From contig VGPF01000016.1 in assembly GCA_016875535.1 (NCBI GenBank), positions 1 through 46,843 on the forward strand: 46,843 bases of DNA, given 5' to 3'. A program made the translations under genes and the position numbers. Source of the stretch: Chloroflexota bacterium. GTDB lineage: Bacteria; Chloroflexota; Dehalococcoidia; SHYB01. Position 1 is the first letter of the stretch; each line of letters opens with the position of its first letter. Under the pieces are notes generated by a model that did not search any database, was not told the DNA's origin, and was given only the letters and a program-made list of their open reading frames with translations. Positions 32,547 to 39,973 of the stretch are shown here, piece after piece.

Positions 32547-33080
32547 TCAGCGCCCCTGCGTCAAGAGCCGCACCACCTGTGGCAGCGCCTCTTCCGCCCG
32601 CTGCCGCAGCTCCCCCGGCGTCAGACTGCCGATGGGGTGCTTGATCACCGCGAACGGGTAGTCCGCCTTCCCCTGCAGCCGCGCCATCATCTTCGCCGTC
32701 GGCACGAACGGCTCCGTGCACACCACAGCCGTCGGTATCCCTCGCCGCTCCATCGCTATCCCGTCGTGCAAACTGCCCGACGAACACGACCCTCAGTCGC
32801 CCACGGCGGCGATCACCAGGTCACACCGCCTCGCCAGATCGTCCAACAGCGGCGGCGGCGCAGGCGTCGAGCCGTCGCTCTTCTGCGCCCGCACAACCTC
32901 CGTGACCTCGTACCGCTCCGCCATCAGCCTGGCGATCTCCTCCAACAGCGCCCCAGCGTTCAGCTTATGGTTATCCAGTAGGCCGATGCGCTTCCCGTCC
33001 AGTGCCAGCGGTCGCTTCGCCAGCGCCGCAGGCGGGGCGGACGGTTCAGCCCTCGGGTCAACCAAGATGAGTCTCGTCAT
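32547..33080 (-). CDS. UGSC-family selenoprotein (in-frame TGA = Sec96)
   Basis: ATG at 33080 opens a frame that meets TGA at 32793-32795 and, in the same frame, continues to a real stop at 32547. Read through, it gives 177 residues with VIAAVGD-U-GSCSSGSLHDG at the TGA: Sec96, Gly97, Ser98, Cys99, the motif that names the UGSC (seleno)protein family. Both halves look like one protein: LDGKRIGLLDNHKLNAGALL before the codon, and IPTAVVCTEPF and IKHPIGSLTPGEL after it. A hairpin beginning 10 nt after the UGA has the shape of a bacterial SECIS. The Sec/Cys pair suggests a redox selenenylsulfide, but the substrate is unknown. Its ATG overlaps the previous stop as ATGA. A Cys-to-stop mutation is possible but less likely. 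Confidence 0.88.
32762..32795 (-). promoter_or_regulatory. Bacterial SECIS-like hairpin with its UGA
   Basis: In the mRNA the UGA (32795-32793) is followed by 10 nt and then a stem: CGUCG (32782-32778) pairs with CGACG (32766-32762). A G/A mismatch follows, then GCA (32776-32774) pairs with UGC (32770-32768), closed by a GUU loop (32773-32771). E. coli fdhF has 11 nt between UGA and the stem and needs G and U in the loop, so spacing and loop both fit SelB recognition. Confidence 0.7.
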
Positions 33081-33514
33081 GCCGCCTTCACTCCTTCGAT
33101 CGCCCTGTTGATCCGCTTCGCCCACTCCACATTATCCGGGTGCGTCAACACGATCCTCCGGTACCGGTGCTCCGTCAGCTCGACCACCAAAAACCGTTCC
33201 CGGTTCCCCCGCGTCGCATACCAGAACTCCCGGTATCGCCCATTCTTCAACCCCGCCCTTGTAAACGACCACTTCCTCTCCTGCCACAAGTGATACGTCC
33301 CCGCCTTGATCACGCCCGGCATGAACGACCCCGGCGCCCGTATCTCCGGCCATATCGTCTCCGGCCTCTCCGTATGCGCCCGCTCCATCTTCGCCACCGG
33401 CACCTGCAGGTCCCGGTGGACCGCCCACACCTTCTCCCACCTAGAAAGGCGGATGTGCAGAACATTATCGCTAGTAGAAAGTTCCACGCTTCCAAACCTC
33501 CACATCCCGCTCAT
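33077..33514 (-). CDS. Protein of unknown function coupled to the UGSC gene
   Basis: 145 residues or 142 if it starts at the ATG at 33505 (MWRFGSVELS). Strand-rich: VLHIRLSRWEKVWAVH, FMPGVIKAGTYHL, RFLVVELTEHRYRRIVL, and a C-terminal helix WAKRINRAIEG. This pattern is like a PH-type barrel (seven strands and a closing helix), which is a guess from layout. The stop TGA overlaps the selenoprotein start as ATGA, so the two are translated together. The 5' end abuts the dispersed repeat region and has no good Shine-Dalgarno. Confidence 0.65.
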   Translation of the reverse strand: MSGMWRFGSVELSTSDNVLHIRLSRWEKVWAVHRDLQVPVAKMERAHTERPETIWPEIRAPGSFMPGVIKAGTYHLWQERKWSFTRAGLKNGRYREFWYATRGNRERFLVVELTEHRYRRIVLTHPDNVEWAKRINRAIEGVKAA

Positions 33515-33900
33515 CTACGCCTATCAGAAAATCTGCGGACTATTCTCCCCCTTCTACCTCTTCGATCTCTGTGCCCCCGGTGGATGCCCTCTCCCCGATT
33601 CCTCTCCCCCATCTGCGCTCTCTGCAGTATCTGTCATTCCGATGACTCTCGTTTCTATGAGTCCGAGCCTCTCGGACCGCGTGTGTCCTCACCCTCATTC
33701 CTATGAGTCCGGACCGCTCGGGCCGTATGTTGCATCGGGGCCGCACCGGAGCAGACAAATCTCCCTCCCCAAAAACCCTGCTCCCTGCACCTCTTCCACC
33801 ATCCGTGCTCTCTGTGCCCCCAGTGGATCAACTCTCTTCTCTGTCCCTCTCCCAAATCTTCTTAATCTGTGTAATCTGTGTAATCTGTGGATCAAATCCT
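33515..33900 (+). repeat. Dispersed repeat block A (GTGGAT units and hairpins)
   Basis: No gene. It contains units ending in GTGGAT or GCGGAC: 33531-33540, 33564-33585 (CTCTGTGCCCCCGGTGGAT), 33611-33640, 33801-33833 (CTCTGTGCCCCCAGTGGAT) and 33851-33893, where TAATCTGTG is repeated with a 9-bp period and ends in GTGGAT. Two direct copies of a CTATGAGTCC unit (33651 and 33698) each carry a small hairpin; the first is GTCCGAG-CCT-CTCGGAC. The plus strand is strongly pyrimidine-rich. Confidence 0.8.
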
Positions 33901-33915
33901 CCCCCTCTCCTCCCC

Positions 33916-34950
33916 CTACCCCTTCACCGCCTTCGTCTGCGCCGCGCTCATTGCGCCGCGCCCCCACGTCGGTATCACCGCGCTGAACCCGCCCGCCATC
34001 CCTCCCCCGACCACCACCATCGCCGCCCCCGGCGAAGTCAGCACATGCGTCAGCTTCGCCTCATCCTCCGGCGCCACCGTTCCCGGCGTCTTGCCGGTGC
34101 GCTTATAAAAAGCCACCGGCCTCTGCGCCTGGTCGTACAGGAACTGCTTCACCTGCTGCTTGCTCCATCCAGCCTTCGCGATATATCCCGCGTGCTCCGG
34201 GCACAGCACCACCACAAACGTCCCATACCCGCGATTGCACACCGCCATCGCCTCAGCCACCGAGCCGAGGATGCCCTCGGGCCTGTTGTTGCTGTGATCA
34301 TAAACCTGGTGCGGCCCTTCGGCGGCGACGACCGTTACCGCGCTCTCCTCCCTGGTCAAACCTCGCTCCACGTGCAGCGGCGCCCACGGCGAAACATCCT
34401 CCGCCTCCGCGATGCAGTAGCTGTACTTCCCGGGGTGGCCCATCGTGCTCTTATCCAGAACGCCTGGAATAGACCCGACGACGTTCATCACGACCAGCCG
34501 CACCGCCCGGCCGATGGTCGCATTCGCCCGCGCGCCGGGGCCGAAGAGGTTGACCCCCGAATTGATGCCCAGCCTTCCAGCGATGGGCCCGTTCACGATA
34601 ACCAGCTGCGCCGATCCGCCCGTGCTCGCGGACGAGCCGTGCAGGTTAAACTTCGGCTCGCAGATCGCCTCCACGATGGCGAGGACGACCGGCATATACT
34701 CGGGCCTGCACCCCGCCATCACCGCATTCGCCGCAACCTTCTCGGCCGTCAGGACGATGGATCGCTCAGGGATGCGCCCAACGATCTGGTCAGGCGGTAG
34801 GTGGACTGCCTCCAAGAAACGCGCGACCAAAGCCTCTGTCGGCGGCACGATGGGCAGCCCATCCGTCAGCCCTTCGTCAAAGAACCGCTCGATGGCCTCC
34901 CACGCGTCGCCCGCCTCGATCCGCTTCCCCGCCTGGCGCGATTGGCTCAT
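33916..34950 (-). CDS. Large conserved protein, UGSC-neighbour type
   Basis: 344 residues starting MSQSRQAG, with GGAGG ten bases before the ATG at 34950. Well-conserved-looking segments: DGLPIVPPTEALV, then AEKVAANAVMAGCRPEYMPVV, then LGINSGVNLFGPGARANATIG, then SPWAPLHVERGLTREESAVTV. From memory, proteins with this set of motifs are often found beside, or fused to, UGSC (seleno)proteins; I cannot verify it here. Cys in AVMAGCRPEYM may be functional. The two genes are separated by repeat block A and the 33077 gene. TATAAT on the complement (34997-35002) is the likely promoter. Function unknown. Confidence 0.75.
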   Translation of the reverse strand: MSQSRQAGKRIEAGDAWEAIERFFDEGLTDGLPIVPPTEALVARFLEAVHLPPDQIVGRIPERSIVLTAEKVAANAVMAGCRPEYMPVVLAIVEAICEPKFNLHGSSASTGGSAQLVIVNGPIAGRLGINSGVNLFGPGARANATIGRAVRLVVMNVVGSIPGVLDKSTMGHPGKYSYCIAEAEDVSPWAPLHVERGLTREESAVTVVAAEGPHQVYDHSNNRPEGILGSVAEAMAVCNRGYGTFVVVLCPEHAGYIAKAGWSKQQVKQFLYDQAQRPVAFYKRTGKTPGTVAPEDEAKLTHVLTSPGAAMVVVGGGMAGGFSAVIPTWGRGAMSAAQTKAVKG

Positions 34951-35066
34951 CCCAAAAGTTCCTCCAGGCCCCAACATGTGAGAAAAGAGATGGCCAATTA
35001 TACATAGGGAGCCGCAGCAGAGGGAGCGATTAGCGGCCCGAGCTGCCTAGCCTCTCGTGGCCGGCA

Positions 35067-36524
35067 TCACCGCTCGAACGTCGCCGCGTTGGCCATCGTC
35101 CACGGGCCGCTGCCGCATGCGCCGCCGGGGCCTGCCGAGATCGCCAGCCTCTGCCCATTATTCGTCAACTGCGCCAGGATCGTGATGCCCGAAGCGGGGG
35201 TTCTATTCGCGAGGGCATCGCCCGCATAATCGTAAAAGCGCTCATAGCAATAGACTTGGCCGTCGGTGATCGTATCGAACCGCCGGTTGACCAGGCCGGA
35301 GGCCTGTGGAATGAAGAGGTACTGACGCGCCCGCACGTTCGTCACTGACGTTCCCATGGAGAAGGCATACACGGAGCCGCTCAACGCGCTCGGCCCGATA
35401 TACAGGTGGGGCGCTTCGCTGAACTGCTCGGCGTTGGCCGCTGAATACCAGCGACCCTGGGCCGTCCCAGCGCGGTCCGTGTAGAAATCGCCGCAGCGCG
35501 GCTGGTCGGTCCGGACCATCGAGCGCGAAAAATCCGTGAACAGCCCCAAGTACCGATCCCGTTCGACTGCGGAGACGTAATCGAACAGACAGACCGTGTA
35601 ACAATGTTCAAAGATACCCGGCGGGCCCGTGCCCTTGCACCAGCGTTCGGCGTTCGCGAACGCCGAACGCCCCGTCGCCAGCCGGTAGTCTCGCATGCCC
35701 ATATCCAACCCGCTCACTCCCGCCGCGCGATCTCCCGTTGTCGCCATCTGCACCCCCGCGGCGATGGGTACCCGAACAGGGAAACTACAGAACTTCTCGT
35801 TGCCTGGACCCATGGGCGTACAGCCTTGCGCCCGGAGCGCCTGTGTCAGGTCCGGGTGCGTCAGGCTCCGCACGTGGTGGAAATAGCCCTCCAGGCCGTC
35901 GCACACCCCGAACGACAGCGTGTAATCCGTATAGTTCGTCTTGTCGTTGAGCACCCCATAGTTTCTAAGGGCAATGGAGGTGACGACGATATTACCGGGT
36001 GCATAGACCGGCGCTTCGATGTCGTTCGGCGTGGCGTCGTTCTTTGTGTAGAAATACATGTGCGGCGCCGGGAAGACATGGTCCGGCGGCGTAAGATCGG
36101 CGATCGGACTCATAGAGGCGATGTGCTCCAGCCGCACCGGCGCGTTCGTGAGCGGAGTCGCCGAGCACGGATTGGCCGTAGGCGTTGGCGGCCCTTGGAA
36201 GCGCGTCGGCGTTGGTAAGGGCGTCGCCGTTGGCCTCAGTGTCGCTGTAGGCGTTGCGGGTATCGGCGTTGGCGCTGGCGTAGCCGAGGGTTGCGGGCTC
36301 GGCGTTGGTGGAACAGTAGGGGGGACTGTCGCCATTGGAGGGACTGTTGTTGGAGATGGTGCCGCGAGCGTTGCGTCTGGCAGAGGCGCGGCGGCCGTGG
36401 GCGGCTCCGGTGACCGCTCTCCAGCCGCGGGTTGCGACCCTTCGGTGGCGCACGCTGAAAAGACCAGGACGGCAACAGCCGCCCAGGACAGCATTTGGAT
36501 GTGCTTCACCGTCCCATTGTGCAC
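35067..36524 (-). CDS. Secreted lipoprotein with Pro/Thr linker
   Basis: 485 residues. The N-terminus (MLSWAAVAVLVFSAC) is a lipoprotein signal peptide with lipobox VFSAC. Residues 30-115 are a Pro/Ala/Thr-rich stalk, and the rest is a folded extracellular domain with about 12 cysteines, probably disulfide-bonded. The segment DIEAPVYAPGNIVVTSI and later GYFHHVRSL resemble a degenerate M23 peptidase-like fold, but the metal ligands are not complete, so I do not call it a peptidase. The start is GTG at 36524 or the GTG five codons on. Alone on this strand, downstream of a strong terminator. Confidence 0.7.
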   Translation of the reverse strand: MHNGTVKHIQMLSWAAVAVLVFSACATEGSQPAAGERSPEPPTAAAPLPDATLAAPSPTTVPPMATVPPTVPPTPSPQPSATPAPTPIPATPTATLRPTATPLPTPTRFQGPPTPTANPCSATPLTNAPVRLEHIASMSPIADLTPPDHVFPAPHMYFYTKNDATPNDIEAPVYAPGNIVVTSIALRNYGVLNDKTNYTDYTLSFGVCDGLEGYFHHVRSLTHPDLTQALRAQGCTPMGPGNEKFCSFPVRVPIAAGVQMATTGDRAAGVSGLDMGMRDYRLATGRSAFANAERWCKGTGPPGIFEHCYTVCLFDYVSAVERDRYLGLFTDFSRSMVRTDQPRCGDFYTDRAGTAQGRWYSAANAEQFSEAPHLYIGPSALSGSVYAFSMGTSVTNVRARQYLFIPQASGLVNRRFDTITDGQVYCYERFYDYAGDALANRTPASGITILAQLTNNGQRLAISAGPGGACGSGPWTMANAATFER

Positions 36525-36570
36525 GACGCCAGTAGGTTATGACAAGGGTATAGCTCGTCACCTTCCGCAC

Positions 36571-36608
36571 AAAAAGCGAGGCCTCCCGGCGCGCCGGGAG
36601 GCCTCGCT
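36571..36608 (-). terminator. Terminator of the solute-binding pseudogene
   Basis: A perfect 17-bp palindromic stem (36575-36591 with 36592-36608, core GCGAGGCCTCCCGGCG). On the minus strand it is followed by TTTTTG. Confidence 0.9.
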
Positions 36609-36630
36609 AAGTCAACCATCTGCCGTAAGC

Positions 36631-37264
36631 TTACTTTGTATCCAGCCACACCCGCTCGTAGCGGAAGATGTTTCGCGCATCCGTCGCCATCGTCGCAGGC
36701 TCGCCGGGGTAGCCCTTCACCTCAGGGCGGAAGCCGCCGAAGAAGAGCTCCGTGTAGATCGGGAAGACCCAGGCCAGGTCGTTCACCACCAGCCGGTTGA
36801 TCGCCTGCACCGTCTGCAATCGGGCGGCGATGTCCGCCGTCCCCAACTGCCTCTGGTAGAGGTCCTCTACCCGTTGATCGAACCAGCCCATCACGTTGCA
36901 CGTTCCGCCCTTCACGTAGTACAGCAGCGAGTACTCAGGATCGCCCGAGCCGGACGCCGTCGAGCAGAAGTACCGGGGCAGGAGCTGGAAGAGTCCCTTC
37001 GCCTCGTTCTGCAGGTACGTCGGGTAGTCTGGCGTTTGGATCGTGCCGCTGATGCCGATCTTCTTCAGCTGCTCCAGGATCACCGTCGTCTCGCGCTCGT
37101 ACGTCGCCGCCGCGCTGGCGCCCACGCTCGTGTTAAACGTGAAATTCAGCCCGTTCGGGAACCCGGCGTCCGACAGCAGCTTCCTCGCCGCCGCATGCCG
37201 TAACCACCAGCATCGCGGAAACAATGAGACCCACTAAGGCGAAGAGATGCAACGAAAGCTTCAT
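36631..37264 (-). pseudogene. ABC transporter solute-binding lipoprotein (family 5), internally deleted
   Basis: The minus strand starts with AGGAGGAGG and ATG at 37264, encoding a lipoprotein signal peptide MKLSLHLFALVGLIVSAM with lipobox VVTAC. Right after the lipobox the frame runs out (stop 16 codons later), while another frame continues as the C-terminal 190 residues of an SBP_bac_5 peptide/nickel-binding protein (RHAAARKLLSDAGFPNG, then VMGWFDQRVEDLYQ, then FPIYTELFFGG). A full family member has about 550 residues, so roughly 1 kb is missing with a frame change. The junction lies in a GCGGCGGCG run, which suggests deletion between short repeats. An assembly error is possible. Confidence 0.82.
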
Positions 37265-37318
37265 CGAATCCTCCTCCTATACAATTGCAAAACAAACCCT
37301 GAAACCCATAGGTGTGCG

Positions 37319-37334
37319 TGGGAGAGTACTCCCA
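37319..37334. promoter_or_regulatory. Inverted repeat, possible operator
   Basis: TGGGAG-AGTA-CTCCCA has 6-bp perfect arms. It lies 55 bp upstream of the solute-binding pseudogene's ATG in an otherwise gene-free 230-bp stretch shared with the divergent SDR gene. Function unknown; chance is possible. Confidence 0.3.
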
Positions 37335-37498
37335 GGAATAGGTATTATCAAGTCTCAAACAAACACGAAGGAAAACGCCCTGAAGCAGAGAGTTAAGGCC
37401 GGAAAATCGCGTCGCCCACAGATTCCCTGCACAACCCCCTCTTTACACCATGTAGCGGTAGGCCTATGGTAGCGCCATTCTACTCCAGGAGGCTCCTC

Positions 37499-38404
37499 AT
37501 GGGCGCTCTCGATGGCAAAGTCGTCGCCATAACCGGCGGCGCCGGCAAGCTCGGCAGGGCCTCCGCCCTCGGCCTCGCCCAAGAAGGCGCCAAGCTCCTC
37601 ATCAACGATGTGGATAAGCCTTCCCTGGATCGCCTCCTCGCCGAGCTCCGCGCCGCTGGCGGCCACGCCGTCGCCAACACCGACGATGTCTTCTCTTGGC
37701 AAGGCGCAGGCCGAGCCATAGACGCCTGCGTCGCCGCCTATGGCCGCATAGACGGCCTCCTCAACTGCGCCCACCGCTACAAGCATGGCGCCCTCTGGGA
37801 GATGGACCAAGACGCTATAGACGTCACCTCTCAGGCCCACGTCAACGGCCACTTCGCCACAGCCCATCACGCCGCCCGGCACATGATCAAGCAGCGAAGC
37901 GGCAGCATCCTCACCGTCACGTCCGTAGCCCTCCACGGCATTCCGGGGCGCTCCACCTACGCCGCGGTGAAGGGGGCCGTCGTCTCGGCCACCTGCTCCT
38001 GGGCCTTGGAGCTGGCCGAGTTCGGCGTGCGAGTGAACGCTGTCAGCCCAGTCTTCCAGCTCCGCCCGTCACACAACAAGCCCACCATGCACGTCAGGTG
38101 GCGCTACACTTTCGATGCCAAGGACACGTCACCCCCGGTCTTCGACATGCCGACTGCCGAATCGAATGTGCCCATCGTCACCTATCTCCTGAGTGACGAG
38201 AGCAGATGGGTGACAGGACAGGTCATCTTCCTCGCGGGGGACACCCTTGCCCTCATGCAGCAGCCCCAGTACCGCTTCGCCTTCCAGCCCCAGGGCTGGT
38301 CCTTCAACGACCTCAAGCTCCACTTCCGCGAAACCATCGGCGCGGATCTCGCCCAGCCCGGCCTCGGGCACCCCGTCTATCGCTGGTACAACGGCGTAGG
38401 CTAG
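37499..38404 (+). CDS. SDR-family oxidoreductase, C-terminally extended
   Basis: 301 residues; AGGAGG precedes the ATG at 37499. Cofactor motif TGGAGKLGRA, N-C-A-H in place of NNAG, catalytic serine in TVTSVALHG and YAAVK as YxxxK. Standard SDRs end near residue 250; here about 50 further residues (MQQPQYRFAFQPQGWSFNDL to the end) are added, as in large multifunctional-enzyme-type SDR relatives. The loop AVSPVFQLRPSHNKP replaces the usual PG motif. Its end overlaps the convergent amidohydrolase stop by 4 bases. Confidence 0.88.
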   Translation: MGALDGKVVAITGGAGKLGRASALGLAQEGAKLLINDVDKPSLDRLLAELRAAGGHAVANTDDVFSWQGAGRAIDACVAAYGRIDGLLNCAHRYKHGALWEMDQDAIDVTSQAHVNGHFATAHHAARHMIKQRSGSILTVTSVALHGIPGRSTYAAVKGAVVSATCSWALELAEFGVRVNAVSPVFQLRPSHNKPTMHVRWRYTFDAKDTSPPVFDMPTAESNVPIVTYLLSDESRWVTGQVIFLAGDTLALMQQPQYRFAFQPQGWSFNDLKLHFRETIGADLAQPGLGHPVYRWYNGVG

Positions 38405-39546
38405 CCCTTCGGCGCAGCGATGTCGTACACTTTCGACACATTCTCCCACGTCATCTTCCGCAGCGCCGCCTTCGGCACATCCTTGAACTGACTCCGTACC
38501 GACTTCACCGAATTCGGCCACGTCGTGTCCCCGTGCGGGTAATCGCACGCCCACATCAGGTTATCCACGCCTACATACTCGGGATGGCGCACCGCAAGCT
38601 CTATCCCGATCTTGTCCTCTTCGAACGTCGCAAAGACCTGCCGCCGCCAGTATGCGCTCGGCTTCATCGGCAGCTGCAGCTTCGCCCAGTGTCGTTGCCG
38701 CTCCCACACCCCGTCCCACCGCTCCAGGTAGTACGGGATCCAGCCGATCCCGCCCTCCACGGCCACCCACTTCAGCTTCGGGTAGCGCTCCATCACCCCG
38801 GAGAAGATCAGCCCCGCGAACGCGTCTTGGCATCCCTGCGCGATCAGCGCATAACCCCGCAGGACGATCTGCAGGTTCGGATTCATCAGCTTCGCGCTGT
38901 CCTGGGGTGAAAAGTTCGGCGTCACCCCTTGCAGCTTCAGGTGCACATGCAGCAAAATGCCCATCTCCTGCGCCTCGGCCCAGAACCGTTCATCCTCCTT
39001 CGTCGGCCACGTGCCGCTACTCGGCAGCGATTGCAGCACCGCACCCCGCATCCCTAGCTTCCCGATGCGCCTCAGCTCCGCCAGCGCCTTCTCCACCCCG
39101 CCTCGCGGCATCACCCCAAGGCCGATCAGCCGGGAGGGATTCTTTTTGCAGAAGTCCGAGCAGAAATCGTTATAGGCGCGGACGCACGCCTCATGCAGCT
39201 CCTGGTCCTGGATAAGCGGGAGGGAAAGCCCCGTATTCGGGTACAACACCGTCGCCCAGGTGCTGTCCTTGTCCATATCCTTCAGTCGCTCGCCCGGGTC
39301 CCACGTCCCCTTGCGGATGTCCTCAAATGTCGCGCCGCTCAGCCGGTAGTCCTTGAACTCCCGGCCCGCCTGCACGCCCAGGCCCAGGCTCGTCCACGGC
39401 CTGCCCTCCCACACCCAGCCGTCCCCCTCCTTCGTGCGCACCACCCTCGGCCCCCGCTCCTTCAGCTTCGCCGGCAGGCGGCTCTGCCATGCGTCGGGCG
39501 GCTCCGTCAGGTGATCGTCTGAAGAAATAAGCTGGTACGTCGTCAT
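38401..39546 (-). CDS. Amidohydrolase 2 family enzyme (paralogue 4)
   Basis: 381 residues with the same barrel hallmarks: ISSDDHLTEPPD (D-x-H), histidine in ILLHVHLKLQ, aspartate in WACDYPHGDTTWPNSVKS. The sequence after the last aspartate closely follows the paralogue at 29008 (TSWPNSKKS versus TTWPNSVKS), so these two are the closest pair in the window. AGAGGGG precedes the ATG. Substrate unknown. It lies downstream of repeat block B. Confidence 0.87.
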   Translation of the reverse strand: MTTYQLISSDDHLTEPPDAWQSRLPAKLKERGPRVVRTKEGDGWVWEGRPWTSLGLGVQAGREFKDYRLSGATFEDIRKGTWDPGERLKDMDKDSTWATVLYPNTGLSLPLIQDQELHEACVRAYNDFCSDFCKKNPSRLIGLGVMPRGGVEKALAELRRIGKLGMRGAVLQSLPSSGTWPTKEDERFWAEAQEMGILLHVHLKLQGVTPNFSPQDSAKLMNPNLQIVLRGYALIAQGCQDAFAGLIFSGVMERYPKLKWVAVEGGIGWIPYYLERWDGVWERQRHWAKLQLPMKPSAYWRRQVFATFEEDKIGIELAVRHPEYVGVDNLMWACDYPHGDTTWPNSVKSVRSQFKDVPKAALRKMTWENVSKVYDIAAPKG

Positions 39547-39973
39547 ATACCCCTCTTTAGTGCCTGGGTTTGCTGCGGTGAACCTAGCATCGCGACGCCA
39601 TCAAGTCAACGCGCTATGTCCGTCTGCCTCTCCCCTTAACTCTCACACTAACGTTCGATTGAGCCTTGCTGGCCCTTCCCTTGGATAAATGCTCTTCCTG
39701 CCCACTTCACACCCTCTGCCATCCCAACACCTCTCGTTCATGCGGGTCTTAATCCCTCAGATCGTATGTTGCGCCAGAGCGCCCTTTATGGGTACTCCCC
39801 TTTCCTCAGTTCCTGCAATCCTTCTCCTCATGTCCGTGCCCTCTCCATCCTCAGGAGATATTCCCCACTGCTCTCCTCTTCACATCTGCGTTCTCTGCGA
39901 TATCTGCGGACCATCCTCCCCTCCCACCTCTATGCCCTTTGTGTCATCTGTGGATCAACTTTCTTCTTCTCCT
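39547..39973 (+). repeat. Dispersed repeat block B
   Basis: A 427-bp gap with no gene, pyrimidine-rich on the plus strand. Units: 39737-39783 (tail GTATGTTGC followed by a GCGC-CAGA-GCGC hairpin), 39881-39911 (ATCTGCG...ATCTGCGGAC) and 39928-39957 (TTTGTGTCATCTGTGGATC). They match units in block A in order and orientation, though the flanking genes here are both on the minus strand. Confidence 0.75.

Noticed and set aside
32793-32795. TGA read as a disabling mutation (pseudogene)
   Set aside because: Both sides keep coding quality, the motif is exactly UGSC, and a SECIS-like hairpin is at the right distance; kept only as an alternative.
33851-33893. CRISPR-like array
   Set aside because: The 9-bp TAATCTGTG copies abut without spacers and there are no cas genes.
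33703-34800. 365-codon plus-strand frame from repeat block A into the antisense of the 33916 gene
   Set aside because: Low-complexity Pro/Arg/His-rich, no start signal.
35067-36524. M23 metallopeptidase call for the Pro/Thr-rich lipoprotein
   Set aside because: VYAPG and YFHHV segments are suggestive but the complete His/Asp metal set is not visible.
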